Notes under the pieces: generated by a model
Told to the model about the DNA's origin: nothing
The model's database searches: none
What the model saw: the letters and a program-made list of their open reading frames with translations, nothing else
Position numbers and translations under genes: made by a program
Shown: one piece after another, positions 1 through 7,560 of the stretch
How the letters are laid out: each line of letters starts with the position of its first letter
Position numbering within the stretch: position 1 is the stretch's first letter
From: Amycolatopsis xylanica
GTDB lineage: Bacteria; Actinomycetota; Actinomycetes; Mycobacteriales; Pseudonocardiaceae
Direction: 5' to 3'
Assembly: GCF_900107045.1 (NCBI RefSeq)
Contig: NZ_FNON01000010.1
Span: 62,001 to 126,000, forward strand
Length of the DNA: 64,000 nucleotides

Positions 1-28
1 AAGAGCCGAAGGAGCTAAGCTCGGCCGG

Positions 29-847
29 GTGATCGAGACCGACTTGACCTTGCCGGACGGCCGCGCACTGCACGCTTACGACACCGGCGGGGACGGGTTG
101 GCCGTGTTCTGGCACCACGGCACGCCGAACATCGGCGCCCCGCCGAGGCCGCTGTTCACCGAGGAAGTCCGCTGGGTCTCGTTCGACCGGCCCGGATACG
201 GCGGGTCGACCGCGGTGCCCGAGCGGGACGTGGCGTCGGTGGCGGAGTGTGTCGCCGCCGTGGCCGACGCGTTCGGGATCGAGCGGTTCGCCGTGATGGG
301 CCATTCGGGTGGAGGTCCGCACGCGCTCGCGTGTGGGGCGTTGCTGCCGGACCGGGTGGTGGGTGTGGTGAGCCTGTCCGGGCTCGCGCCGTTCGACGCC
401 GAGGGGCTCGATTGGTACGCGGGCATGAACGCGTCCGGCGCGGACGGGTTGCGTGCTGCCGTCGAGGGCCGCGCGGCGAAGGAGCGGTTCGAGGCCGAAG
501 GCGCCTACGACCCGGCGATGTTCACCGAGGCCGACCATGCCGCGCTGGCGGGGGACTGGGCGTGGGTCGGCGAGGTGGTCGGGCCCGCGCTCGCGGCGGG
601 CACCAGTGCGCTGATCGACGACGATCTGGCGTTCGTGGGCGCGTGGGGGTTCGATCCCGCCGAGGTCACCGCTCCGGTGCTGCTGGTGCACGGTGAGGAC
701 GACCGGGTGGTGCCCCACTCGCACAGCGCGTGGCTCGCGAAACGGTGTCCCTCGGCGGAATTCTGGTCTTCGCCCGGCGACGGGCATGTCTCCGTGCTCC
801 GGCGGGCCGCCGAAGCACGGGACTGGCTGACCCGGCTCTCAGCGTAG
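29..847 (+). CDS. alpha/beta-fold hydrolase
   Basis: A 272-residue cytoplasmic alpha/beta hydrolase; the substrate cannot be told from sequence. The oxyanion segment HHGTP is near residue 30, the nucleophile elbow GHSGGG places Ser at 93, an acidic residue lies in HGEDDRVV (about 226) and the catalytic His is in GDGHVS (about 252), so the triad looks complete. The GTG start at 29 follows GGAG at 11-14. The 3' end overlaps the convergent methyltransferase gene by nine bases. No signal peptide is seen. It could be an esterase, epoxide hydrolase-like enzyme or haloperoxidase-like protein. Confidence 0.85.
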   Translation: MIETDLTLPDGRALHAYDTGGDGLAVFWHHGTPNIGAPPRPLFTEEVRWVSFDRPGYGGSTAVPERDVASVAECVAAVADAFGIERFAVMGHSGGGPHALACGALLPDRVVGVVSLSGLAPFDAEGLDWYAGMNASGADGLRAAVEGRAAKERFEAEGAYDPAMFTEADHAALAGDWAWVGEVVGPALAAGTSALIDDDLAFVGAWGFDPAEVTAPVLLVHGEDDRVVPHSHSAWLAKRCPSAEFWSSPGDGHVSVLRRAAEARDWLTRLSA

Positions 848-1429
848 GCGGCGGGCCCGCAGCACGATGTCGGCGTGATGCGGGTTGTCGTGCGGGACGT
901 CGACGCGCGCGCGGTTCTCGTGGCGCTCGATCACCCAGTCGTCGTCGAGCAGCTCCGCGATCTCGGACGGCTGGTAGAACTCGCTCGGGTCGGGACCGGA
1001 CCAGCCTTCGGGCGGCGAGCCTTCGATGAGGTGGCTGACCACGAGCAGCGTGCCGCCAGGCGCGACGGCGTCGAGCACACCGCGCAGCGTGGCGTGGTCT
1101 TCTTCGTGCAGCACGGGAAAGTACTGCGCGGACACGAGATCGAAGCTCCGGCTCGGTGGCGGGGAGACCCTCGGATCGGTCTGCTGCCAGTCGATCCCGG
1201 AGGCGGGGCCCGCCGCCTCGGCCGCACGGGCGAGCGCCACCGGGGAGATGTCGATCGCGGTCACCTTCCAGCCCTTGCCCGCGAGCCAGATCGCGTCGCC
1301 GCCCTCACCGCAGCCGAGATCCAGCGCCTTGCCCGGCTTCATGTCCTCGACCTCGACGCACAGCGCGCCGTTCGGGCGGCCGCTCCAGCGCCGCTCGCGG
1401 TACATCTCATCCCAGAATTCCTGATCCAT
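839..1429 (-). CDS. class I SAM-dependent methyltransferase (TehB-like)
   Basis: A small Rossmann methyltransferase of about 196 residues. The SAM-binding glycine loop reads LDLGCGEGGDAIWLA, followed by an acidic strand end (TAIDIS) and motif IV-like FDLVSAQYF. Similar proteins are annotated as TehB- or thiopurine-type methyltransferases; the acceptor is unknown. I chose ATG 1429, which gives the MDQEFWDEMY start common in this family; GTG 1438 in the same frame is also possible. It is divergent from the MFS gene at 1527, and a palindrome lies between them (1472-1488), so the two may share control. Confidence 0.8.
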   Translation of the reverse strand: MDQEFWDEMYRERRWSGRPNGALCVEVEDMKPGKALDLGCGEGGDAIWLAGKGWKVTAIDISPVALARAAEAAGPASGIDWQQTDPRVSPPPSRSFDLVSAQYFPVLHEEDHATLRGVLDAVAPGGTLLVVSHLIEGSPPEGWSGPDPSEFYQPSEIAELLDDDWVIERHENRARVDVPHDNPHHADIVLRARRLR

Positions 1430-1471
1430 ACCGTCCACAGTGCGCGCGGGATTGCGATTCCGCCAAATCGG

Positions 1472-1488
1472 TTTGCCACTTTGGCAAA
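1472..1488. promoter_or_regulatory. putative operator palindrome between divergent genes
   Basis: TTTGCCACTTTGGCAAA is a perfect 7-3-7 inverted repeat in the 97-base gap between the methyltransferase and MFS starts. A second, overlapping half-symmetry (CCAAATCGGTTTG) lies immediately to its left. The position fits a repressor site serving both promoters. No regulator gene is adjacent, so the binding protein is unknown. Confidence 0.5.
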
Positions 1489-1526
1489 GTCGCGCCGGGG
1501 CCGGGTAGATCTGCTTGGATCATGCG

Positions 1527-2753
1527 ATGGGGCGGCGATCTTTGGGGCGGAAGTTCGGCTGGCTCTGGGCCGCGTACGCGGTCAGTTCCTACGGGTCCGG
1601 ACTGGGCTTCGGCGCGTTTTCGGTGCTGGCGATCATGGTGCTGCACGTGGGACCGGCCGCGGTGTCGGTGCTGTCGGCCGCCGGGCTGGCGGCCGGGGCG
1701 GTGCTCGCCGTCCCGCTCGGGCCGTGGGTGGAGTTCCGGCGCAAGCGGCCGGTGATGATCGCGATGGACCTGATCCGGTTCGCCGCGCTGCTGAGCATCC
1801 CCCTGGCGTTCGCGTTCGGGTGGCTCAGTTTCGTGCAGCTGCTGGTGGTGTCGGTGCTCGTGGCCGCCGCCAAGATCGCGTTCACCTCCGCGAGCGGCGC
1901 CTACCTGAAAACGCTTGTGCCGCAAGAGGATCTGCTGGTCGCTAATGCCCGGTTCGAGTCGACGACCTGGAGCTCCGTCGCGCTCGGCCCACCGCTCGGC
2001 GGAGCCGCGATCGGCCTGTTCGGCCCGGTCACGACCGTGCTGGCCGACGCGTGCAGCTACCTGCTGTCGGCGTTGGGCATCCGCGCGATCGGTGGCACCG
2101 AGCTGCGCCCCGAGCGCGTGGACAAGGCCAGGCCGCGCGCCAGTGACCTGCTCGACGGGTGGCGCTACATCCTGGAAAACCCGGTGCTGCGCAAGCTTTT
2201 CCTCAACACGATGCTCGTCAACGGCCTGATCATGGCGACCGAACCGCTGCTCGCCGTGCTCATGCTCGGCCAGCTCGGGTTCGAGCCGTGGCAGTACGGC
2301 CTCGCGTTCGCGGTGCCTTGTGCCGGCGGGCTCATCGGTTCGCGGCTGGCCCGCAAGCTCGTCACGCGATTCGGCCAGCACCGGGTCCTGCTCGTCGCTG
2401 GGACACTGCGCGCGTGCTGGCTGATCGGCCTGGTCTTCATCCGGCCCGGACTGCCGGGACTGGTGATCGTGATGGTCGTCGAGCTGGGCTTGATCCTGTG
2501 CATCAGCCTGTTCAACCCGGTGATGACCACGTACCGCCTCGCCAGCACCGAGACGGGCCGCGTCGCGCGGATGCTCTCGGCGTGGTCGATCAGCTCCAGC
2601 GCGACCATCGCGGCGCTGACCGCGCTGTGGGGGCTGCTGGCCACCGCCACCAGCCCCCGGATCGCGCTCGCGGCCGCGGGCGTGCTCTGCCTGATCACGC
2701 CGGTCCTGCTGCCCCGGCGCGACCACACCAAACAGCCGCAGCCCGTTTCCTAG
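1527..2753 (+). CDS. MFS transporter
   Basis: A major facilitator of about 408 residues with twelve alternating hydrophobic segments. The N-terminal half carries the loop 2-3 type basic motif (EFRRKRPVMIAMDLIRF), as in the MFS_3/enterobactin-exporter-like efflux family. ATG 1527 is chosen; TTG 1515 is an in-frame alternative. The substrate is unknown, and drug or metabolite efflux is the family default. The stop overlaps the convergent glycosyltransferase by four bases. Its proximity to a glycosyltransferase and a rifamycin-type monooxygenase makes an antibiotic-efflux role worth considering, but nothing in the sequence proves it. Confidence 0.8.
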   Translation: MGRRSLGRKFGWLWAAYAVSSYGSGLGFGAFSVLAIMVLHVGPAAVSVLSAAGLAAGAVLAVPLGPWVEFRRKRPVMIAMDLIRFAALLSIPLAFAFGWLSFVQLLVVSVLVAAAKIAFTSASGAYLKTLVPQEDLLVANARFESTTWSSVALGPPLGGAAIGLFGPVTTVLADACSYLLSALGIRAIGGTELRPERVDKARPRASDLLDGWRYILENPVLRKLFLNTMLVNGLIMATEPLLAVLMLGQLGFEPWQYGLAFAVPCAGGLIGSRLARKLVTRFGQHRVLLVAGTLRACWLIGLVFIRPGLPGLVIVMVVELGLILCISLFNPVMTTYRLASTETGRVARMLSAWSISSSATIAALTALWGLLATATSPRIALAAAGVLCLITPVLLPRRDHTKQPQPVS

Positions 2754-3958
2754 CGCTCGAGCAGCATCTTCGCGGCGACGGTCGCGCCGTCCGTCCGGAT
2801 CATGCCCGCCACTTCACTCGCCCGCGCCCGCGTTTCGGGGGTGAGTACCTGAGTGAGCGCGGCGGTCAGTGACTCGACGGTCGCCGTCGAGTCCATATGC
2901 GCCACCCCGATTCCCAGGTCGGCGACCCGGGAGGCCCAGTACGGCTGGTCGGCGATGCGCGGCATGATCACCTGCGGCGCACCGGCCCCGGCGGCCGTCG
3001 TCGTGGTGCCCGCGCCGCCGTGGTGCACGACCGCGGCCACCCGCCGGAACAACGCCTGCTGATTGACCTCGCCGATGGCGAAGCAGTCGTCGGCGTCGTC
3101 GACCAGTCCCAGCCCGGCCCAGCCGCTGCCGAGCAGCACCCGGTGCCCCTGCGCGCGGATCGACTCGGTCGCCACCCGCGCGATGTCCGACGGCGCGTGC
3201 GCCGCCATGCTGCCGAAGCCGACGTAGACCGGCGGAGCGCCCGCGTCCAGGAACGCGGTCAGGTCGTCCGGGAGCGGCCGCTCGTCGGGCAGCAGCCACG
3301 CTCCGGTTTGGACAAGGTCGTCGTAATTCGTCATGCCCTCCGACGGGCACAACGTCGGATCGGCGGCCAGCAGCGGCCGGTCGGTGAAGACGTGATCACG
3401 CACGTTGTCCACCGGCGGCATGCCGAGCTTCGCCCGCCCGGCGTTGAGCGCCTCGCCGTACAGGCCGTTGACGCGTTCGGCGTCCTGCTTCCACAGCACT
3501 TCGCTGTCCGTCTCGTCCTCGGACGACGGCGTGCCTGGCCGCTGACCCGGCCGGAAGTGCCGCGAAGGCAGCCCGAAGATCTGGAAACACGCGTACACGT
3601 AAGGAATTCCCAGATGTTCGGCCACGTCCCGCACCCCCGCGGGCATCAGGCCGGAGCCCATCATCAGATCGCATCCCTCGGCCGCCTTGCCGAGCACCTC
3701 GAACCGCGCCCTGACCAGCTCGGGCGCGAGCCAGAACGCGTCCTTCGCGGTCGGCGGCTTCTCCCCGGACACCACCGACTTCACCGACGGCCCGAGCGGC
3801 ACCAGCGGGACCCCGGCCCGCCCGAGCAGCTCGACGAAATCGTCGTCGGGCGGCGCGGCCACCGAGGCCTCGGCGCCCAGCCCCCGCAACGCCACCGCGA
3901 GCCCCGCCAGCGGCTCGACGTCCCCGCGTGATCCCCATGTCGACAACAGCACACGCAC
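2750..3958 (-). CDS. GT1-family glycosyltransferase, candidate rifamycin glycosyltransferase
   Basis: A 402-residue GT-B glycosyltransferase of the GtfA/macrolide glycosyltransferase type. The N-terminus, MRVLLSTWGSRGDVEPL, is the acceptor-domain signature. The C-terminal nucleotide-sugar site has HHGGAGTTTTAA and DQPYWASRV. It starts at GTG 3958, giving the usual family length. Such enzymes add hexose to polyketide or glycopeptide aglycones and include self-resistance enzymes that glycosylate macrolides or rifamycin. Two context points favour rifamycin: a 19-bp palindrome resembling the rifamycin-associated element lies 62 bases upstream (4020-4038), and a Rox-like monooxygenase is encoded 2 kb away. 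No aglycone biosynthesis genes are nearby, so resistance or xenobiotic modification is likelier than a biosynthetic role. Confidence 0.8.
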   Translation of the reverse strand: MRVLLSTWGSRGDVEPLAGLAVALRGLGAEASVAAPPDDDFVELLGRAGVPLVPLGPSVKSVVSGEKPPTAKDAFWLAPELVRARFEVLGKAAEGCDLMMGSGLMPAGVRDVAEHLGIPYVYACFQIFGLPSRHFRPGQRPGTPSSEDETDSEVLWKQDAERVNGLYGEALNAGRAKLGMPPVDNVRDHVFTDRPLLAADPTLCPSEGMTNYDDLVQTGAWLLPDERPLPDDLTAFLDAGAPPVYVGFGSMAAHAPSDIARVATESIRAQGHRVLLGSGWAGLGLVDDADDCFAIGEVNQQALFRRVAAVVHHGGAGTTTTAAGAGAPQVIMPRIADQPYWASRVADLGIGVAHMDSTATVESLTAALTQVLTPETRARASEVAGMIRTDGATVAAKMLLER

Positions 3959-4015
3959 TTTTCGAATCCCCGTTTCCCCAGGTCATAGCCTTGGACCGGG
4001 CAATTGTGGAACATG

Positions 4016-4042
4016 CCCCGGGGCTTGCCGCAAGCCCCGGGG
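4016..4042. promoter_or_regulatory. 19-bp palindrome resembling a rifamycin-associated element
   Basis: The core GGGGCTTGCCGCAAGCCCC (4020-4038) is a perfect 9-1-9 inverted repeat, extended on both sides by CCCC/GGGG. It lies upstream of the glycosyltransferase start (3958) and downstream of the AlkD-like stop (4077). From memory, the rifamycin-associated element described upstream of actinomycete rgt, rox, arr and rph genes is a 19-bp inverted repeat of this form. An alternative reading is a strong terminator for the AlkD-like gene; it has no T-tract. Confidence 0.6.
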
Positions 4043-4076
4043 TGCGCTATATGTTGAAGGGGGCGGGGAGTTCCCC

Positions 4077-4742
4077 CTATCCGGTGACCTCTTGGCGCCG
4101 CACCATCTCGGTGATCCAGATCGGCGCGAACGGCGAAGTGCAGCCCGGCGGCGTCGGATAATCCTTGAGCACCTGCAGCCGCTCGCCGATCTCGAGCGCG
4201 CGGGCGCGCAGCTCCGCGTGCTCGATCCCGATCTGGGCCAGGCAATGGTTCATCGCCCACTGCAGCCGGTCCGGCGCGTCCTTCATCTCGGCCTCGATGA
4301 CGTCGAGCAGGCCCGCGAGGTCGAGACCTTCCGGCTTCTTGGCGACGCGTTCGGTCGTCAACGCCCAGCCCGCGCTCGCGACCACCGGATCCGCGTCCGC
4401 GAACCAGGCCACGCGCAGCTCTTCGGCGTGCGGGCTTTTCTTGACGACGTAGTTCACGAGCCAGTCATGCACCTTGGGTGTGCGTGCCTCGCGCAGCATC
4501 GTGTCCAGCTCGTCGCGCTCGAACGCCTTCGGACGGCAGATCAGCAACGCCAGCAGCCGCGCCGCGGTGTCACCGGTCGCCCACAGCTCCTTCGCGAGGT
4601 CCTGCTGGGTTTTCAGCCGTTTCGCGACCGCGCGCAGCTTGCTGAGATTCACGCCGTGGTCGTCGCCGTGCTTCTCGTTGACCGCGCGGGCTCTCGGGTC
4701 CTCGAGATCGGCCAGTTCGGCCATCACCTCGGCCACGCTCAT
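4077..4742 (-). CDS. AlkD-like HEAT-repeat protein (putative DNA alkylation repair)
   Basis: 221 residues, almost entirely helical, with repeated short hydrophobic helices typical of ALK-type HEAT folds. The segments VHDWLVNYVVKKSP and RVAWFADADPVVASAGWAL resemble the AlkD region that cradles the damaged base pair. If correct, it removes bulky or cationic alkylated bases without base flipping. ATG 4742 is preferred over 4751 because a GGAGG (4750-4754) is correctly spaced from it. It sits between the glycosyltransferase and the Rox-like gene on the same strand. A non-enzymatic HEAT scaffold is the alternative. Confidence 0.6.
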   Translation of the reverse strand: MSVAEVMAELADLEDPRARAVNEKHGDDHGVNLSKLRAVAKRLKTQQDLAKELWATGDTAARLLALLICRPKAFERDELDTMLREARTPKVHDWLVNYVVKKSPHAEELRVAWFADADPVVASAGWALTTERVAKKPEGLDLAGLLDVIEAEMKDAPDRLQWAMNHCLAQIGIEHAELRARALEIGERLQVLKDYPTPPGCTSPFAPIWITEMVRRQEVTG

Positions 4743-4767
4743 CGCCACCACCTCCGGCGGAAGTCAA

Positions 4768-6180
4768 TCATTCGCCGAACCAGCGCGCGAGATGGTCGTC
4801 CAGTCCGGACTGCGTGTCACCGATCCAGGCGACGTGACCGTCGGGACGGAGCAGGAGGCACGGAACGTCGATCGCCGCGGTGGGGTCCGCGAGGTGATCG
4901 ACCCGGTCCGACCAGCCGCCGGTGGTCAGGCGTTCGGTGCGGTCGAGCAGCAGGCCGCGGCCACGGCGCAGCAGGTCGTAGAGGCGGCCCGTTTTCACGT
5001 CGATGTCGCGAAGACGGCGGCCGAGCAGGTCGGGGCCTTCGCCGAAGTCGTAGCGGAGGTCGAGCGCGGCGATCTTCGCGATCAGATGGCGGTTCACCTC
5101 GTCGAAGTCCATCAGCTCGGTGAGCAGCCTGCGCACCGCTTGCGCGCCCGGTTCGGTGGACAGCAAAGCCATCTGGGCACGGGTGTTGTCGAGCACGTCC
5201 GCGGCGACCGGATGACGTTCGGCCTGGTAGGTGTCCAGCAGACCTTCCGGAGCCCACCCGCGGATTTGTGCCGCCAGTTTCCAGCCAAGGTTGACCGCGT
5301 CCTGGACGCCGAGGTTGAGGCCTTGACCGCCGGTCGGCGGGTGGATGTGCGCGGCGTCGCCCGCCAGCAGCACCCGTCCGACCCGATACCGTTCGGCCAG
5401 CCGGGTGGCGTCCCCGAAACGGGACAGCCAGCGCGGCGAGTGCACGCCGAAATCGGTTCCGGCGAGGGCGCGCAGCCGGTCTTGGAAATCCGCGAGAGTC
5501 GGCGGTTCCGTACTGACTCCTTTCGCCGGAACGACGACGCTGTAGCTTCCGCCGCCGAAAGGCCTGAGCCAGAACGGTTTGTGGATCTCCTGGACCTCGG
5601 CGACCTTGGCGGCGATCTCCGCTTGCGGCGCGCTCACTTCCATTTCGCCCATCAGCGTGTCGGTCCGTGAGGGCTCGCCGGGAAATCCGACGCCGAGCAG
5701 TTTGCGGACCCTGCTGCGCCCGCCGTCGCAGCCGACGAGATAGCGCGTACGCAGCCGTTGCCCATCGTCCAGCTCGACGGTCACGCCAGCGTCGTCCTGC
5801 TCGAAGCCGGTGACCGCGTGACCGCGCCGGACCTGAGCGCCCAGCTCGGCCGCGTGTTCTTCCAGCAGGCGCTCGATGACCGGCTGCGGGATGCCCAGCA
5901 GATACGCGTGCGCGGTGTCCAGGTCCTGGGGAGCGGGTTTGTCGATGGCGGCGAAGATGCCGCCCGCCGGACGCTGCCTGCCGTGTTCGAGCAAGCGGTC
6001 CAGCAAGCCGCGCATGGCCATCAGTTCGAGACTGCGGGCATGCAGGCCGACGATGCGGACGAACGACTTGGGTTCGGTTTCCTTGTCGAGAACGAGAACC
6101 CGCACCTCGTGCAGCCGCAGTTCGGCGGCCAGCATCGCGCCGGTGGGCCCGCAGCCGGCGATGACGACATCGAAATCCAT
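4768..6180 (-). CDS. rox: FAD-dependent monooxygenase, rifamycin monooxygenase (Rox) type
   Basis: A 470-residue class A flavoprotein hydroxylase. The dinucleotide site GCGPTG is at residues 9-14, the second FAD motif VGCDGGRS is mid-protein, and the third is LLAGDAAHIHPPTGGQG, followed by LNLGVQDAVNLGWKLA. From memory of the Nocardia Rox sequence, long blocks match closely: RWLSRFGDATRLAERYR, NTRAQM, GRGLLLDRT and RPDGHVAW. Rox hydroxylates the rifamycin naphthyl ring, which linearises and inactivates the drug using NADPH and O2. No rifamycin-element palindrome is seen in its own upstream gap (6181-6363). If not rifamycin, another aromatic polyketide is the likely substrate. Confidence 0.8.
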   Translation of the reverse strand: MDFDVVIAGCGPTGAMLAAELRLHEVRVLVLDKETEPKSFVRIVGLHARSLELMAMRGLLDRLLEHGRQRPAGGIFAAIDKPAPQDLDTAHAYLLGIPQPVIERLLEEHAAELGAQVRRGHAVTGFEQDDAGVTVELDDGQRLRTRYLVGCDGGRSRVRKLLGVGFPGEPSRTDTLMGEMEVSAPQAEIAAKVAEVQEIHKPFWLRPFGGGSYSVVVPAKGVSTEPPTLADFQDRLRALAGTDFGVHSPRWLSRFGDATRLAERYRVGRVLLAGDAAHIHPPTGGQGLNLGVQDAVNLGWKLAAQIRGWAPEGLLDTYQAERHPVAADVLDNTRAQMALLSTEPGAQAVRRLLTELMDFDEVNRHLIAKIAALDLRYDFGEGPDLLGRRLRDIDVKTGRLYDLLRRGRGLLLDRTERLTTGGWSDRVDHLADPTAAIDVPCLLLRPDGHVAWIGDTQSGLDDHLARWFGE

Positions 6181-6313
6181 GGTGGTGCCTTTCGGGAGTG
6201 CCTGGCGGCGCTCCCGGCGACACCTACGTCAATCGCCTGCCGTGACAGCAAGGGGGAGCACCCACGTCGATCCAGCGGTCATGGGTCTCACCTCCTCGGG
6301 CGGTGTCACGGAC

Positions 6314-6334
6314 GGGAGCAAGCTACAAGCTCCC
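6314..6334. terminator. weak hairpin downstream of a methyltransferase gene
   Basis: GGGAGC (6314-6319) pairs with GCTCCC (6329-6334) about 30 bases beyond the methyltransferase stop at 6364 and 130 bases upstream of rox. There is no T-tract, as is usual in high-GC actinomycetes. It may end the methyltransferase transcript; the rest of the 6181-6363 gap shows no other clear signal. Confidence 0.35.
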
Positions 6335-6363
6335 GCCCGCCCGGCGCCACTTCTTTATCGGCC

Positions 6364-7020
6364 TCAGGCAGGTGCCACGTACCCGATGACGCACGTCGCC
6401 GGCGGGTCGAGGTCGAGCATCTCGGTGCGGAGGCGTTCGAACCCAGCCTCGGTCAGCCGGCCTGCCAGCTCCTGGGCGGCCGCCGCCGAAGTGGCCGCGG
6501 TGGCACCGGGACAGCGGGGCTGGGAGACCAGGGCGATGCGCCCACCGGGCCGCAACAGCCGGGCCAGTTCGCGGAGCCGGGCGGTCGGCTCGGGCCACAT
6601 GCCTACCGTGTTGACCGCCAGCGCGGCGTCGAATGGCCCTTCGCTGATCGACAGGTTCTCGACCGGAGTGTGCACCAGGTGTACTCGTCCGGTCCTGATG
6701 GCGGGCCTGTTGCGGTGGCGGGCCTGGCGGATCATGACTTGCGAATGGTCGACGCCGACGACCAATCCCCGGGACGCTCGGGTGGCGAGAGCGGCGATGG
6801 CCACGCCCGGACCGCAGCCGAGTTCGATGACGCGGTCGGTCGGCTGGACGTCGAGAAGCCGCACTGCCCAGCGGTTGCGCGCCACGTTCGATGAGCGTCG
6901 GCCCATGATCCAGCCGGCGACATGCCCCACCGCTCCGGTCGGCTGGTGGAACTGCGCCAGCCCACCACGAGGACCCCACCATCGCAGGATGCGGCCCAGC
7001 ACCCTCTCCTTGATCTTCAT
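6364..7020 (-). CDS. class I SAM-dependent methyltransferase
   Basis: About 218 residues. The SAM loop is VIELGCGPGVAIAALAT, followed by the acidic position in VVGVDHS, with RLLRPGGRIALVSQP as the post-motif. The basic N-terminal segment (MKIKERVLGRILRWWGPRGG) resembles ubiquinone/arsenite-type small methyltransferases. ATG 7020 is preferred over TTG 7032. It is divergently transcribed from a MerR regulator, with a MerR-type dyad in the 36-base gap, so it is a probable target of that regulator. The acceptor is unknown. Confidence 0.75.
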   Translation of the reverse strand: MKIKERVLGRILRWWGPRGGLAQFHQPTGAVGHVAGWIMGRRSSNVARNRWAVRLLDVQPTDRVIELGCGPGVAIAALATRASRGLVVGVDHSQVMIRQARHRNRPAIRTGRVHLVHTPVENLSISEGPFDAALAVNTVGMWPEPTARLRELARLLRPGGRIALVSQPRCPGATAATSAAAAQELAGRLTEAGFERLRTEMLDLDPPATCVIGYVAPA

Positions 7021-7034
7021 GGGGTGAGCCAAGC

Positions 7035-7054
7035 ACTTCGAGTACGCTTGAAGT
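7035..7054. promoter_or_regulatory. MerR-type operator dyad
   Basis: Positions 7035-7054 are a 20-bp imperfect palindrome with outer arms ACTTC and GAAGT and inner AG/CT matches. It occupies almost the whole gap between the divergent methyltransferase (start 7020) and merR (start 7057). Family knowledge: MerR regulators bind dyads lying in the 19-20 bp spacer of their target promoter and untwist it. Confidence 0.6.
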
Positions 7055-7056
7055 CA

Positions 7057-7497
7057 ATGTCCGCTACCGAGCGCACCCCGCCGTCGTTGTCCATCGGTGA
7101 GCTGTCCGAACGCACCGGTGTGCCGACGAGCGCGCTGCGCTACTACGACGAACTCGGCTTGGTGCGGCCGGAGGCACGGGCGTCGGGACGACGCCGCTAC
7201 GCCGCGTCGGCGGCCAGGGACGTCACCACGATCCTCTTCTTCCGCGAGATCGGATTTTCGCTGGCGGAGATCGGGCGGTTCCTCGCGGGCGAGCGGCAGG
7301 GCCGGCGGGAGATGATCGAGCACAAGCTGGCTGAGCTGGCCGAGCAGCAGCACCGTATCGAGGTGGCCCGCGCGGCGCTCGAGCACGGTCGGCGATGCCC
7401 GGCAGGCGATCCCGTGAAGTGCCCCCGGTTCTGGTCGATCATCGAAGGGCGACAGCGCGGCCTCTCACTGGAAGAAAGCCACGAGCGAGCGCACTGA
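7057..7497 (+). CDS. MerR family transcriptional regulator
   Basis: 146 residues. The N-terminal winged helix reads SIGELSERTGVPTSALRYYDELGLVRPEAR, the canonical MerR recognition unit, then RRYAAS and a dimerisation helix from about residue 75 to 115. The C-terminus has two cysteines (RRCPAGDPVKCPRFW), a pair found in small SoxR-like actinobacterial MerR proteins that may bind metal or sense redox state. ATG 7057 lies three bases from the operator dyad, which implies autoregulation and a leaderless or very short-leader mRNA. The upstream in-frame extension is part of the methyltransferase region and is not used. Confidence 0.85.
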   Translation: MSATERTPPSLSIGELSERTGVPTSALRYYDELGLVRPEARASGRRRYAASAARDVTTILFFREIGFSLAEIGRFLAGERQGRREMIEHKLAELAEQQHRIEVARAALEHGRRCPAGDPVKCPRFWSIIEGRQRGLSLEESHERAH

Positions 7498-7560
7498 CCG
7501 ACCGCTCACCGAGCCCGAGTGCCCGGATGCCGGGTCATGCTCGTCACCTGCGACGGATGG

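Noticed and set aside
4016..4042. Palindrome as a plain terminator of the AlkD-like gene
   Set aside because: Not excluded, but the exact 9-1-9 symmetry and its place upstream of the glycosyltransferase fit the rifamycin-element form better. Both roles are possible.
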